Assembly (NCBI GenBank): GCA_936440205.1
Contig: OW387138.1
Span: forward strand, 30,027,541-30,091,540
Direction of reading: 5' to 3'
Origin: Lepidonotus clava
Taxonomy: Eukaryota; Annelida; Polychaeta; Phyllodocida; Polynoidae
DNA: 64,000 bases
Below are positions 9,801 to 20,642 of the stretch, in pieces. The position numbers and the translations under genes are program-made. Within the stretch, counting starts at the first letter, position 1, and the number at the start of each line of letters is the position of its first letter. Below the pieces are notes generated by a model. It was not told the origin of the DNA. It saw only the letters and a list, made by a program, of their open reading frames with translations, and ran no database searches.

Positions 9801-12800
9801 GGTAATGCTACTAGATAGTATTGGGAAACCAGTAATGGCTGTACCGAAAACTTGTAATTTTGAAAAAGAAAGATATAAGGTATTTTTGTTTTGTTCCAGG
9901 TCTTAATATTTGTTTCAGGTCTTGCCAATGATATTGATATGTATACACATACAGAGGTTGTTAAGACACTAAGTCACATAGTGACCCTAAGTCACATAGC
10001 ACCAGTCTTTGTGACTTAGGATCACCCTCAAGACCCTATCCCACAAAGGCCTAAAGTGACCCTAAGTCACAAATGTATGTGACTTAGTGCCCTATGTGAA
10101 TTAGTGTTCTAACACTAAGACAATAAGTCACAAAGTGACCCTAAGTCACATAGCCCCAGATTTTGTGACTTAGGGTGTTGAGACACTAAGTCAAATAGTG
10201 ACCCTAAGTCACATAGCACCAGCCTTTGTGACTTAGGGTCACCCTCAAGTCACAAAGCTATGTGACTTACTGCCCTATGTGACTTAGTGTCCTAACGCTA
10301 AGACACTAAGTCACAATGTGACCCTAAGTCACAAAGCCCCAGATTTTGTGACTTAGGGTGTTAAGACACTAAGTCACAACATGACCCTGAGTCACATAGC
10401 ACTAGATTTTGTGATAATTAGGGTTTAGATAACAATGAAAAAAGAATAAATAGTAAATAAATGAATAATTATGAATGGTAATGAATAAAAGTAATAAAAA
10501 TGAAGTGAAAAATTACTTGATAGGGGAAATGATGAAAGTAAAATTAATCATAAATAAATACAAATGAACAATAAAAAATGTATTAAGAAATGAATCAATA
10601 ATTGATAGTTAATTAATAAAATAAATGCAAATAAATAAATAGAATTATATATTCCTCTATAAGGTGGAGTCTTGAAGGGGTTAATAAATATCACATAATT
10701 AATTACTGACAAATAATTGATGATTTATTACTTAGAAAAATAATAAATTGAAAAAATGAAAAATTACATACATGAAAATGATCAATAATAGTTATAATTA
10801 AGTATTTAATAACTAATTATATAATGAATAGATAATCAATTAATTTACAAATAAATAATAAACTGAATAAATAAATATTCAATATCAACTGAATAAATAA
10901 CACATGATTAGATGAGTCTTGGAGTCAAAGTGACCCTAAGTCACAAAGATGTTTTGTGACTTAGTGTCTTTAGCACTTAGGGTTTTATTTGTGACTTAGG
11001 GACTTGAGGTGGCCCTAAGTCACATAATGACCCTAAGTCACAAAACTTTGTGACTTAGTGCCCTATGTGACTTAGTGTCTTAACAGGTCTCAGTCCCCCT
11101 GGTACGCTTCCTGATACATTTAGATATATGGAAGAATCCTGTTAGTTGGTAGGATGAATCTGAGTGAAGCATGGCCATAGGCTGGTCATCACTTGTGTTG
11201 GTTGTTTGGCAAGATTGGAAGTTTGGCTCCTATAAAATGAACTGTGACCATGATCATAAATTGATATCAAATTACTGATACCAGTAATCCTTGATAAAAT
11301 ATAAGATATCCATTTTGCATAGGGTCAAGCCAAGTTACTCATTTTATAGAATCCTAGAGTTTTAAGTGCAATCCAATAATTAAATTTTCTTAAAACCAAT
11401 AATTTGACAGAGGCAGCACACCTATCAAGTTTAACAAATAGCATGCTATGTCTTTTTGTAATTAGCATATTGCTACAAGGACTTTTTTTTCTAAATTCAG
11501 AACCCTTGATATATGACAACATGCTTTTTGGGATTTATCTCTTGTTTAAAGTAATACTTAGAGGTTCCCCATGTATAGCCTCAGAAATCTGAATTTGGGT
11601 GGGGTACCGGTAATAGATGAGTCTGCTACAACCTATTCTTTTCTTTTGTCAGTAAGGAGTAGAGAGAACTATAGGTAAGATGGTTTGTAATCAAACTGAA
11701 ACATTTTCATGGTATTTTGTTGAGGAAAGAAATCTTACTCAAACCATAGTTTTATTGTGACACATCTTTCACTGTGATACAAAATGTTCTCCAAACAGCT
11801 ACCATATATACTTGTGCCCAAATGGCTTAGACACACTGAAATACCAGGCTAGGGAGACAGTGATCATCATTCCCAAATCTTGTCAGGATTATATTGTGTC
11901 ATTTTTATGACATTATCTCTCCTTTTAAAATATACATGCAAAATGAACCAGAAGTTGGTTAGAATTTAATAAGCAAAAAATGATTTCTACATTATGTTGT
12001 TAACTTTTATTATACTGAGCATTCGTCAAATATACAACAGTCTGGTCTCCCCGTCCACTCAGTACTGAGTATTTAGTATGGTCACATTTGATTTCCAATG
12101 AAGTCAGATGCAACCTTCTCGAGAAACTGCCTAAAGATCCCCTTTCAGTATACCTACCACTAAAGTATAACCTTGGTTCCAATGATTTTGACTGAAAGAA
12201 CAGTTTTTCTTTAATCACTCATTGCCATGATTAATGACAATAGCAACCAATATACCAAAAAATCAGGAAAATGAATTACGTATTAGATGGCATATAGTAT
12301 GTAATCATACCTTACATAGTTCCTGTGAAATTAAGAATTAATGCATTTTTCAATATTTGCTAATTAAGCACAAATCGCGTAATTAGACAATGTTTGCATA
12401 CCTAGATTCTTCGGAACCATCTTGATTCATGGTCCCTAGTTAGGATGCTATAAAATGAAAAAAATTAAGAAAATCCAGGAGGCTCACCGTGTAGGGTAAA
12501 TCCTTATTTTTACTGAATTCAGGATTTGGCACCTGAACTATTTGATTAGACTTTATTTAAAGAACTGTGAGAATCAAGCTAAGAGGTCGGCCGTGTGCAA
12601 AAGTCTCCCAAAAACTGACCAAAATTGCCTAGCTTGAACAGATGCTTGAATGGCCCTAACTGACTCTCCCATCTGTGCACCACAAGTACACTTTGAAGGG
12701 TCAATAAATAGTACATTGCATTGCCAGCATTCCCCTAATTCTTATGTAGATTTATAATTTCTTATTCAGATAGATAAAGGTCAAACTTTTCGGCTTAATT

Positions 12801-15800
12801 TCAAGAGGTCAGTATCAACTACATATGCAGGCTGGTCTATGTTACACAAAACCTTAGGCATCCACAGAATGCAGCAATCTGATTGGTTGAGGTGCACTCC
12901 ACTCCATGTTACTCTACCCAAATCAACTAGGTGGCAGCACCCAGCACTAGCCTTCTGATTACCCGATATGCCACTTCCCTCCAGCTATTTTCTTGTCAAT
13001 GTAACGAATTAGAGGAACTGCTAGGAACCAGCAAAACATGTCTGCAAAGTAGCCACCATGCAGACATTATGTCTATCCAGTAACCACCGTGTAGACATAT
13101 ATATGTCTGTTGACTAGGAATCCTCATGAGGATGGATCCCCCAGAGGATTCTGTCAAATTTGCCGAAGGCACATGTTGGCAATTTAGAAAAAAAAGTAAA
13201 ACAATTGGATAATATCCAACAGTATTAGATATTTATCTCTCATGATCTCTAATCTAAACAGAATCTTATTCACATTGCTCAGTGATTCCCCCATATAACT
13301 TATTAGATATTTACAAACCTTGCAAGGAACATGTATTGCCTATCCATCCTGAAGCACAGCTACAGAAGAAGATAGAGCTACCATAAGAATTGCACGTCGC
13401 ACCGTTCTTACATGGGCTACTAGAGCATGCATCTGTACATAAAAAAAGAACATAGTCAAAATTACTTCATTAAGAAACATTAATTTTCAGACAATACTTA
13501 TCAACCTCAAACTAGACCTGCAGATTTTTCCTTTTCCTTTTTCTTTTTGCAAAACAGAATCACTTGCATAGAGCCATTATTGCACATACCGAAAGTATTT
13601 TGCTGCTGATATTGATCATCTCCATCGTCACATTCTATATCAAGGCCACCCAAAATTTGGACAATTTCGGCATACTTTCAGCACCAAAATTAAAGTGACT
13701 GAAAATGTGCAGAATTTGGGTGAAGCCTATGCAATATTGCCATTAGTGATATTGTATCAGGGGAACGTCAACAGCGCACCTTCAATATGTGGAATAAGGC
13801 CTTTAGGATCATTCAGATGTCCAGATATTAAAGATATCTCCTACAACGTCAATTATCACTTATTCCTATTGTCTCTACTTGCTCATATTCAAGTATCTAG
13901 TTCAAGACAATGTTACTCGTAAGGTCAGCTTGGTGCCCATATGGCAAAGAATACTTGAACATGCAGGTTTACAAATAAAAGTCCTATTCCATATACCGAT
14001 TTTGTTGCTGCCGAATTTGTACGTTTCATTTTATTCAAGAATATGGCATGCTACCATACATCCTGTATAGCATTTGAAAGGGAATTGTAAGACCTTTCTA
14101 ATGATGCATAACATGTCTATATTAGATTTTAACCTTTATTCCAACGGCCGATTTTTAAAATCGGCAGCAAAATCGGCATATGGAACACAGCTCCAAAGGA
14201 AAATAAATACCTAATGGTGTTATGCCACCAAAAAATCTATCCTCTGTGAGTTGTTAGACCTGAGCTAGGTTAATATAATGCTTACAGAGTTTGGACAAGG
14301 AATTACAAGGAATATCAAACAGTTCTTTCAATTATCCTGGCATTGGGACCCAAAACAAGTCTTTCTGTAATATATTTTTTTTTTTTTATTAATTTTTTAT
14401 TCCAATCAACATCACATACAAACATGTTCTTCCTGTCGATTATATGGGCTGCTGGCATAGGATATTGATGTATGAAACAAGGTATAATAGGGCCATTTCT
14501 GACCTAAGCAATACGAACCTTCATTTTGATATAGCTTTACTCATTCACTTTATCTTTGAAAAGTACAGGTTAATTTTGAGTAATTCTGTCAACAGGAACG
14601 CTGGAAGGACTATGAAATATACAGATATTTGCCGAATATCTACCTGTCATGAATACATTTTCAAACCAACTTGAATGTTCAGATATACACTCAGATATAT
14701 AGATATAGATACAAACAGAAAAAATACTCAATATCAGTTTTCCATCATGCTAAACAACAAATAATGGAATTCCTTTTGTGTGTATACTCAAGCCTTGTTA
14801 TGAAAATGGACTTACCAGGATAATCCCCAGCATGAATTCTGATAATATAATATAATGCTTGACGGCAGGTAAAATATAGAAAATGAGCTACTTTTTAAGG
14901 GTAGAATTCATGGCAACTGGTACTCTTCTCTACTGGTACTCTACTAGAATATTCTTCTCCTACGAGCACCAAGTATTGTTTTATGTCAGCTACTGTCAGC
15001 ACCTGGCATAGCCACTGTATTAGTGTGTTAGTTTATGATTATCAACTCAAGCCCTTTTCATACCTTGGCCTTGTGCCTGTGCAGGAAGGAAAGCTAGACC
15101 CACCTGTTAAATCAAAGAACAATGAATAGGTCATTCAGTTTAACTATCGAAGAAATGTATCTTTCATTATTTGAATTAGTGCTTACATTGCAGGCATATT
15201 GGCGGATTTCCCTCAATTTTTAATTCCTTTTTACGCCTCTTTTTTGCCCCTATTTTATCTATTGTCAAAATTTGTCAATCTCAAACAACAATGTAAAGTC
15301 TACAGTAAAGTGAACACCATGAATAATGGCATAACATCATTAAAGAAAGCATTTTTGTTACTGAATTCAATTAACATAGAATGCATTTGTTTTCAAACAA
15401 ATGGAAGTATCACCATTACATATTATAAGTAATTATCATCATTAATTCTACAGAGATTTAAGTTAGTTTTCACGGCTAATACTTCATCACCGGCCATAAT
15501 ATTATCTAAACATGTGGACCATATTCCTGTAGGTATCTGAGTTTCCGAACTCTTTGTCAATCATAATATTATCGTTTTATATTTCGGATTAAAACACAGA
15601 TTAATTCAAAGACATGACACTTCCTTAATTTTGGGCGTTTGTTTTTGACGGAGAGAGACCATATGGTATTCCCTGGAAACAATGAAAGAAAACCTTTGGA
15701 TCATCAGTGGCGGCAGGGGGGGGGGGGATGACCCCCTAACCCCCTTGAAGACTTTATGTCAGTCTCCATGTCTAAAACCACCTCTTCATCTCTCCTACAT

Positions 15801-16179
15801 AGGAGGTCCCTAATATGTAACCAAACAAACATATATACACAGGGGCGGATACAGGATTTCGAAAAGGGGGTCCACATATAGGGTAAGTACTAAATTGATG
15901 TGCATTTGCGCGCACGCATGTGTCTTTTTTTCTTCTCTTTGGCAAGTTTGAAAAAAAAAGGGGGGGGGGGTCAGGACCCCCTGGACCCGCCCCCGGATCT
16001 GCTCCTGATATATTATATAGAACTAGCTAGACAGACACCTGTTACCATCAAACGGTGTTATCTGTATGTCAATACAAGAGATATCACTGTTATCAACTCA
16101 CCACCACTGTTAAAATGAATGTTATCGTCCATCCATGTGGTAGTTCTACCTCTTCTGTCTTCAGATCCTGCCTTTCCAT
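6739..16179 (-). CDS. EGF-repeat receptor-like gene A (partial, 3' end off-window)
   Basis: Minus-strand exons built by hand: 16102-16179, 15064-15103, 13319-13432, 8250-8360, 7290-7400, 6739-6849. The start ATG (16177-16179) follows an in-frame TGA 16 codons upstream. Exons 1 and 2 encode a cytosolic-side leader of about 16 residues, a hydrophobic core (WTITFILTVVVGLAFL) and an Ala-Gln-Ala cleavage region. Four EGF domains follow, each one exon in phase 1-1 with six cysteines; the junction codon before each of the last three is GAG. The rest of the gene lies beyond the LTR insertion to the left. By comparison with gene B one expects more EGF exons, a stalk, a membrane helix and a tyrosine-rich tail, which is inference. 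The protein probably acts at the cell surface; the ligand is unknown. Confidence 0.8.
7290..7400 (-). CDS. Gene A exon 5, EGF domain 3
   Basis: 111 nt, phase 1-1, six cysteines, ending WTGGTCSMP. It lies in the second copy of the 551-bp duplication. Confidence 0.85.
7781..7837. repeat. Perfect 28-bp palindrome in a gene A intron
   Basis: Arms 7781-7808 and 7810-7837 are exact reverse complements around a single T (centre TTCCAATTTGGAA). The arms are extended by degenerate ATGATAG repeats on the left. It could form a cruciform in DNA or a hairpin in the intron RNA. Confidence 0.9.
8250..8360 (-). CDS. Gene A exon 4, EGF domain 2
   Basis: 111 nt, phase 1-1. It encodes EGCASSPCQNSGSC and then CQCQDGWTGRTCSMP, with all six cysteines present. 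It is separated from exon 3 by a 5 kb intron full of repeats. Confidence 0.85.
8361..9299. other. Intron of gene A, no gene seen
   Basis: Unique-looking AT-rich intron sequence between EGF exon 4 and a LINE tail. It includes a short direct repeat of CAGAAAATGTATTCCC near 9067-9105. No coding signal was found on either strand. Confidence 0.5.
9300..9541 (+). mobile_element. 3' end of a non-LTR retrotransposon (LINE), truncated
   Basis: This stretch is less AT-rich than its surroundings and ends in a short CAT/ATC microsatellite (9526-9540) after ATAAACTCC. A LINE truncated at its 5' end with a short simple-repeat tail, as in the CR1/L2 groups, would look like this. No ORF remains. The start is uncertain. 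Confidence 0.4.
9959..11085. mobile_element. Foldback element built from GTGACTTAG/CTAAGTCAC repeats
   Basis: Both ends carry TGTTAAGACACTAAGTCACA in inverted orientation. Two arms (about 9959-10430 and 10920-11085) consist of alternating copies of TAAGTCAC and its reverse complement GTGACTTA, mostly in GTGACCCTAAGTCACA contexts. The centre (about 10435-10915) is very AT-rich, built on AATAAATGAATAA-like runs. There is no coding capacity. It fits a foldback-type DNA element or a palindromic satellite flanking an AT core, inside a gene A intron. Confidence 0.75.
11086..13318. other. Intron of gene A, no gene seen
   Basis: AT-rich intron. Short minus- and plus-strand ORFs of 60-72 codons near 11325-11592 and 12000-12218 show no domain, no splice context and no homology to the neighbouring paralogue. 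A short imperfect repeat of ATGTCTGCAAAGTAGCCACC type lies near 13038-13105. Confidence 0.5.
13319..13432 (-). CDS. Gene A exon 3, EGF domain 1
   Basis: 114 nt, phase 1-1, six cysteines in EGF order beginning DACSSSPCKNGATC. It groups with the first EGF exon of gene B (same length, ending CSLQ) rather than with the 111-nt exons. Confidence 0.85.
13570..13808. mobile_element. Small inverted-repeat element, CACATACCGAAAGT family, copy 1
   Basis: Its ends are TGCACATACCGAAAGTA on the left and CAATATGTGGAATAAGGCC on the right, matching the ends of the copies at 25043-25312 and 35596-35857. It contains CGGCATACTTTCAGC-type internal motifs and is non-coding. It lies in the gene A intron between exons 2 and 3. 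Confidence 0.6.
13981..14192. mobile_element. Small inverted-repeat element, GCCGATTTTG family, copy 2
   Basis: The left end TATTCCATATACCGATTTTG and the right end CAAAATCGGCATATGGAACA are near-perfect inverted repeats of about 30 bp, extending into GCTGCCGA. This is a MITE-like non-coding element, related to the family at 13570, 25043 and 35596. Confidence 0.7.
15064..15103 (-). CDS. Gene A exon 2, end of signal peptide
   Basis: 40 nt between an acceptor TTTAACAG and a donor GTATGA. It reads VGLAFLPAQAQGQ plus one base, completing the signal peptide and giving phase 1 for the first EGF exon. It is too short to find as an ORF; it was recognised by matching gene B. Confidence 0.75.
15841..16006. 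mobile_element. MITE with GGGGCGGATCCAGG-type ends
   Basis: It begins AGGGGCGGATACAGGATTTC and ends GACCCGCCCCCGGATCTGC, an imperfect terminal inverted repeat around a G-run. Relatives of the same type are at 28758, 33511 and 47174. It lies just downstream of gene A exon 1, in intron 1. Confidence 0.65.
16102..16179 (-). CDS. Gene A exon 1, start and signal peptide
   Basis: 78 nt, 26 codons, phase 0 end, donor GTGAGT. It encodes MERQDLKTEE and continues into the first half of the hydrophobic segment. The matching exon of gene B has the same length and donor. Confidence 0.8.
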
Positions 16180-16594
16180 TTTATTCTTAAACCCTTTGAG
16201 ACTTCTTAATCCAACTGTCCCTTTTCAGATATAACTTCTAAACTAATTTAGAATCTTACGGCACGTACACTTCTAACCTCTCATTCGCAGTGTTCTAGAT
16301 GTCACACTCTATTAACTTAGGGGGGGCCCCTTTTTCACTCTACCTGACGGGAAGTAAACATGTCTTTAGGACGTTTTTAGTAGGGAAGGGACATGATGGT
16401 AGTTTGAGGAAAAACAATGCTGAAAATCCACAGCAAGACGGATTTTCCAAGATTATTCCCCCTATCCTACCTGAATCCATGCAATCCTGGGCTGGCATAC
16501 CTTGATATAAGGAGAGGAATAACAGGTTTTCTGGTGTTAATGAAGCACTTTCTAAACATTTTCTGATAGGATCTATTTCAATTATCAACAACAT

Positions 16595-16794
16595 TAAGGG
16601 GCCTTCCATTTAGTACATACACACATTTTCAAAAATCTCAGACCCCCCCAACCCCCCTTGGGCAAAAATACGCATAGGATATGTACTAAAATGTACGCAC
16701 ATTTTCTAAAATCTCAGACTCCCCCTCCCCCCCTTCATGCGTACATACTGAGATTTTTGAAAATGTGCGTATGTACTAAATGGAAGGCCCCTTA
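16595..16794. mobile_element. 200-bp MITE with about 46-bp terminal inverted repeats
   Basis: The ends TAAGGGGCCTTCCATTTAGT and ACTAAATGGAAGGCCCCTTA are exact inverted repeats, and the match continues into ACATTTTCAAAAATCTCAG. The centre is C-rich. It is inserted in the upstream region of gene A and is absent at the equivalent place in gene B. A shortened relative is at 63877-63952. Confidence 0.85.
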
Positions 16795-16795
16795 G

Positions 16796-18290
16796 CGTTC
16801 ACGTGAGGATTGAGTTAGCTTTGGACATGCACTTTATTTTCTAAACCATGGACATTGTCCTCACATCATTTACACTGTTAACCTCATAATGTTATTGGGC
16901 TACCAAATTTTGGAATTTCAAATGTATGACACCAGGGTGTCTCCACTTTTTTGAAAATTGTGTTTAGTTCATAATCTGATAATAGCTTAAAAGACCAACC
17001 TACCGTCTTGACTCGCTATTTAAGTCTAGATATGTTTAAAAAACACAACTACAAGTTTCAACATCGTTGTATCCACATAGATCTACATTTATTCTTATCT
17101 CTGATTGAAAATATACCATACTTGAGTTTAGATGTGGTATCGTAGTAGACTCATATATTGTTATTTTATAATGAAAATCAAGGTTTGCAGTCAGATCCTC
17201 ACAGACAGCACGTATGACTTTCTAATAGATTCGGTTACCACTAGGCTGTGATTACCAGAGCATGGACTGTGCCAACCGGATCCTGCACAACTTCCTTGTT
17301 TGCTATAATTGTGTATATATATATACTATACACCTTTCACATGAGTTTGCTCAGTGAGCACTTGTCGAAACATAAATAGGAGCCAGATAAAATAATTATT
17401 AACTTGACATGTAAATTCCTTTATTATAGTTGTATTTTGAAAATCTGGAAAGTATCTCCTTGTATAAACCCAATGGATGCTTTTGAATCTAAGGTAGGGT
17501 CGGGCGAATTGGGGTAGTGTAGAGTAATTTGGGATGAGCTTGGAGAGGTACGAATTCGGGAAAGAATTATAGAAAGCACTTCTGGGAAATACAGATCTCT
17601 TTCAATCTGGAGTATTAAGTACATTTTATGTTTGTAGCTGTGCTTTTATTTTTGAAATTTAGGGCAGGAGATGGTTTTACATTTTGGTCAAGTATAGTTT
17701 GATTTTTGTTAAGATTTACATTTAACGTCAATTTCAGTTACAGTTTATCATAGGGCGGGTTCCACACTAGGGGAATTGTAAATACATTTCTCACGTCTCA
17801 TAAAATTTGAGATGAGATGTTTATAATAATCAATAATCTTAACTCTAATAATATAACATAGATAAAAATAGGAACCCTTAGACCGTAAGTCTGAAAATCA
17901 ACCATGAAAAAGTCCAAATATCTTAACTAAAGATACAATCTTAAAGTTTCAACCAGTGTGAAATACCCCTTATGTTCATTTATATTTCAGGAAGATTTAC
18001 ATTATATGGTCTAACGCTCTCCCATAGGCGACTTTTATGTAACACCATTTTTTGAAATTTTCTTTTGAGTTCTTCGCACGTCACATATATATGATGTTTG
18101 AGAGGCTAGATGAATGATAAGCCCGGTTCCATTAGAACCCATTCTCCAAACGTAATTTACACTAACAGGACCACACTTAGACAAAATGTCTATAGAACAT
18201 GAATGACCTTGGTGGTGGGGCTGCGGTTAACCGACTGCACCTCTTGGGGATTACCAACAATTATAGCACCTTTCCCCCCATAAATTCTAG
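16796..18290. promoter_or_regulatory. Upstream region of gene A, shared in blocks with gene B
   Basis: Blocks resemble the region upstream of gene B. The stretch around 16290-16365 matches 28085-28155 (CACACTCTATTAACTT versus CACACTCTAATAACTT). The stretch around 17270-17345 matches 28535-28625 (ACCGGATCC and TATACACCTTTC). The stretch around 18208-18275 matches 28980-29050 (CTTGGTGGTGGGG and GATTACCAACA). These blocks may hold the promoter and a 5' UTR exon; no transcription start can be fixed. Confidence 0.5.
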
Positions 18291-20287
18291 TAGACCAGTA
18301 GATAGGTAATGCAGTAGTCAACTGGTTACCATAAGCAAACTGTTAACCATTAACTAAGTAAACCGGTCACTGTTAACATAGTTTTAACCATCTGACTGAC
18401 AAGTTATACTACTCTTCATTGAAGGGGTGGCATTATAGCTTTCATATCTAAACAAGAAGAAATAAGGTATGGTTTCTAAGCAGTAGACATGATAGAATGG
18501 ATAAAGGAAGCCATTTTGGAAAAGAATGCTATACGAATGAAAAAAAGGAATTTGAAAAGAAAAAGGACCTTAGAAATGAAACACGGACCCCCCCTGCCCA
18601 CATACAAGCAATGGGTATAACATTAAGGCTATTCATGGAGACACTATTCCCTAAAGTCATCATAAGGTTACGAAACAGAAACTTCTGTCTTTTTTGTGAA
18701 CAATTTCCTGTTGGTCCTTATGAAACAGGTCAATCTTCCCAGTTCAATTATTTTTTGATTCCATGCTTGCATTTTTCACATTCTATGAATTCCTCTTAGT
18801 TTCTTATGGGGTTCACTGGTCAGCAAACACCAGCAACATACATTGTAGATAAAACATTGTGCAATGTTGTATTTTAGATGTAGATACAACACTGTTGTAT
18901 TTTATTTGTAAATACAATATTGCAGAAAATGACACATCAGCAACGTTGCTATAGCAAAATAGATTACGTAATGATTTTGTATTCCAACATGTATGTATAC
19001 AATGTTTTAGTATCACACTATATATGCATTGTGGGTGACAACATTGTTTCAACACGTTGTAGCGAAATTTTTCAACAATATGATATATTATCACAATATC
19101 ATTGGTATAACATTTAGAAAATGTTTTTCAATCTAAGGCATTTATTGTCATGGCTCATAATTCTTCTATCCAACAAAAACTGTCGAAAGGTTGCGTTGAA
19201 TCAGGCATTATGGTAACTATCCATTATATAATCAAATGCATATATGCCTACTTAAAGGTGAATTAAAAGAAATGCACAAGTAAAACACCTTTTCTGTTGC
19301 TCCTAATGGTTATACAATGACTAAAGCCTTGAAAGTCACTTTCTAAATGCAATAGGTCATTAACCCGACATAAAGTCACCTAATTAAGTTTGTTCCTAGG
19401 CGCAAATACTCACTGAAACTATGAATCGGGGATAACGAGTATGTTTCTTTAAAAAATTTTTTTTTTTATCAATGGATGATTCTAGATGGCATTGTCCCAA
19501 CAAGAACAACATTTACATTCAGGATTAGATAGGGGTCAGCACAAATTTAAAAAGCAATCTATGTCACATTTATGAGCGTCAAACATACTTTCATTTTGGA
19601 AAACCCTTGGGCTCTAAAATTATGTATCAATTTTGGTTGTGAATTGGTTGTAAATGATAGTTATCCAACGTTGTGCACAATGTTGCTGCAACGTATCAGG
19701 GAGTCTACATTTGTTGTTGTGACAACATTGCAAAATTATGTTGTCACAATGAAGACATAATAACGTTATAGCAAATGTTGCCCAAAGTGTCATAGACATT
19801 TCATGCTGGACGGGTACCGGTTTTTATACAGAGTATCAAAAACTTGTGAAACAAAATGAATTATATTTTCTTATCCTAGTCCCTAATGTAGTTTAGGGGA
19901 TTAGCTTTCTCTTCGTTAAATATTTGTTTATTTACTTTTTCTTTTGGTTTGGATCTAGTGTACTTTAAGAGTAAAGCCAATAAATGAGACAAATAGAAAA
20001 ACATGTCTGTTGTTCCTTGATAAAGAAATATGCATAATCTTCTGACAGAAAAAGGCGTTTCTGTTCCTAGGGTAACATGCAGCTAATTATTTGCCAACTT
20101 CATTGCATTGCCTCTCCCCCACACCTTCCTTGTGAGGACGGGGTTGCGGTTTTCATAATATACATAAGTGTTTTAACCCAACATTGCAATATACTGCATG
20201 TCTCTGGGCTGTGGGATCACAAGAATATGTGGGAAAACATATAACATGGCTGTGATGTCCTCCTATAGGTCAAAGCCTCTATCACTG
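18291..20287. other. Spacer between gene A and gene B
   Basis: This holds the likely 3' UTR of gene B, with a minus-strand AATAAA read at 19927-19932, and two stretches rich in AACGTT/ACAACATTG motifs (about 18820-18960 and 19640-19800) that resemble the AACGTT elements at 49.6, 50.3 and 55 kb. A candidate left end CAGCAAACACC lies near 18822. No gene was seen. Confidence 0.45.
19927..19932 (-). terminator. Candidate poly(A) signal of gene B
   Basis: AATAAA on the minus strand (TTTATT on plus), about 355 nt after the stop codon. No downstream GU-rich element was tested. Confidence 0.4.
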
Positions 20288-20642
20288 TCAGGCCTCCTTT
20301 ATCCCCTCGTACTCTTTACTGGGCTTTCTGAGCTTTTCATAACTGTGCAAACTATTTTGTTGGTGAATCAAATCCTCATACTTGTCCAGCTCCTCATAGT
20401 TGCCAGTGTCCTCTATGTCCTCCCCCTTCTTCTGTGTGTTTAGGTTTAGGGGGGCTTTTGGCTGTGGCAGTGGGGCTGGTTGTCTGTAAGTGTTAAAAGG
20501 TTTAGGCTGCACAACCATAGCTGGTGAAAAGCCTGGGTTTGGAACTTCTAAACTTGAACCTGTCCCATGATGCTTAGATTTCGCTGGAAAATCTCCTATC
20601 TTATCTTCTCGCTTTTGTGAACCTCCTGTTGACTTCGTTTTT
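20288..20642 (-). CDS. Gene B exon 10, cytoplasmic tail with four YExL/I motifs
   Basis: 355 nt to the TGA at 20288-20290. It contains a basic start (KTKSTGGSQKRED), a Pro-rich middle, and NYEELDKYEDL, SYEKL and EYEGI near the C-terminus. The Tyr-to-Tyr spacings are 6, 13 and 10. Confidence 0.85.

Noticed and set aside
10435-10915. AT-rich region as a possible replication origin or matrix attachment site
   Set aside because: It is the core of the foldback element; base composition alone cannot support the claim.
9959-11085. CRISPR-like array of short repeats
   Set aside because: The repeats alternate in orientation and have no uniform spacers, and the genome is eukaryotic.
18497-18799. 100-codon plus ORF between genes A and B
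   Set aside because: Lys/Phe-rich AT-composition ORF without homology to the paralogous region or any domain.
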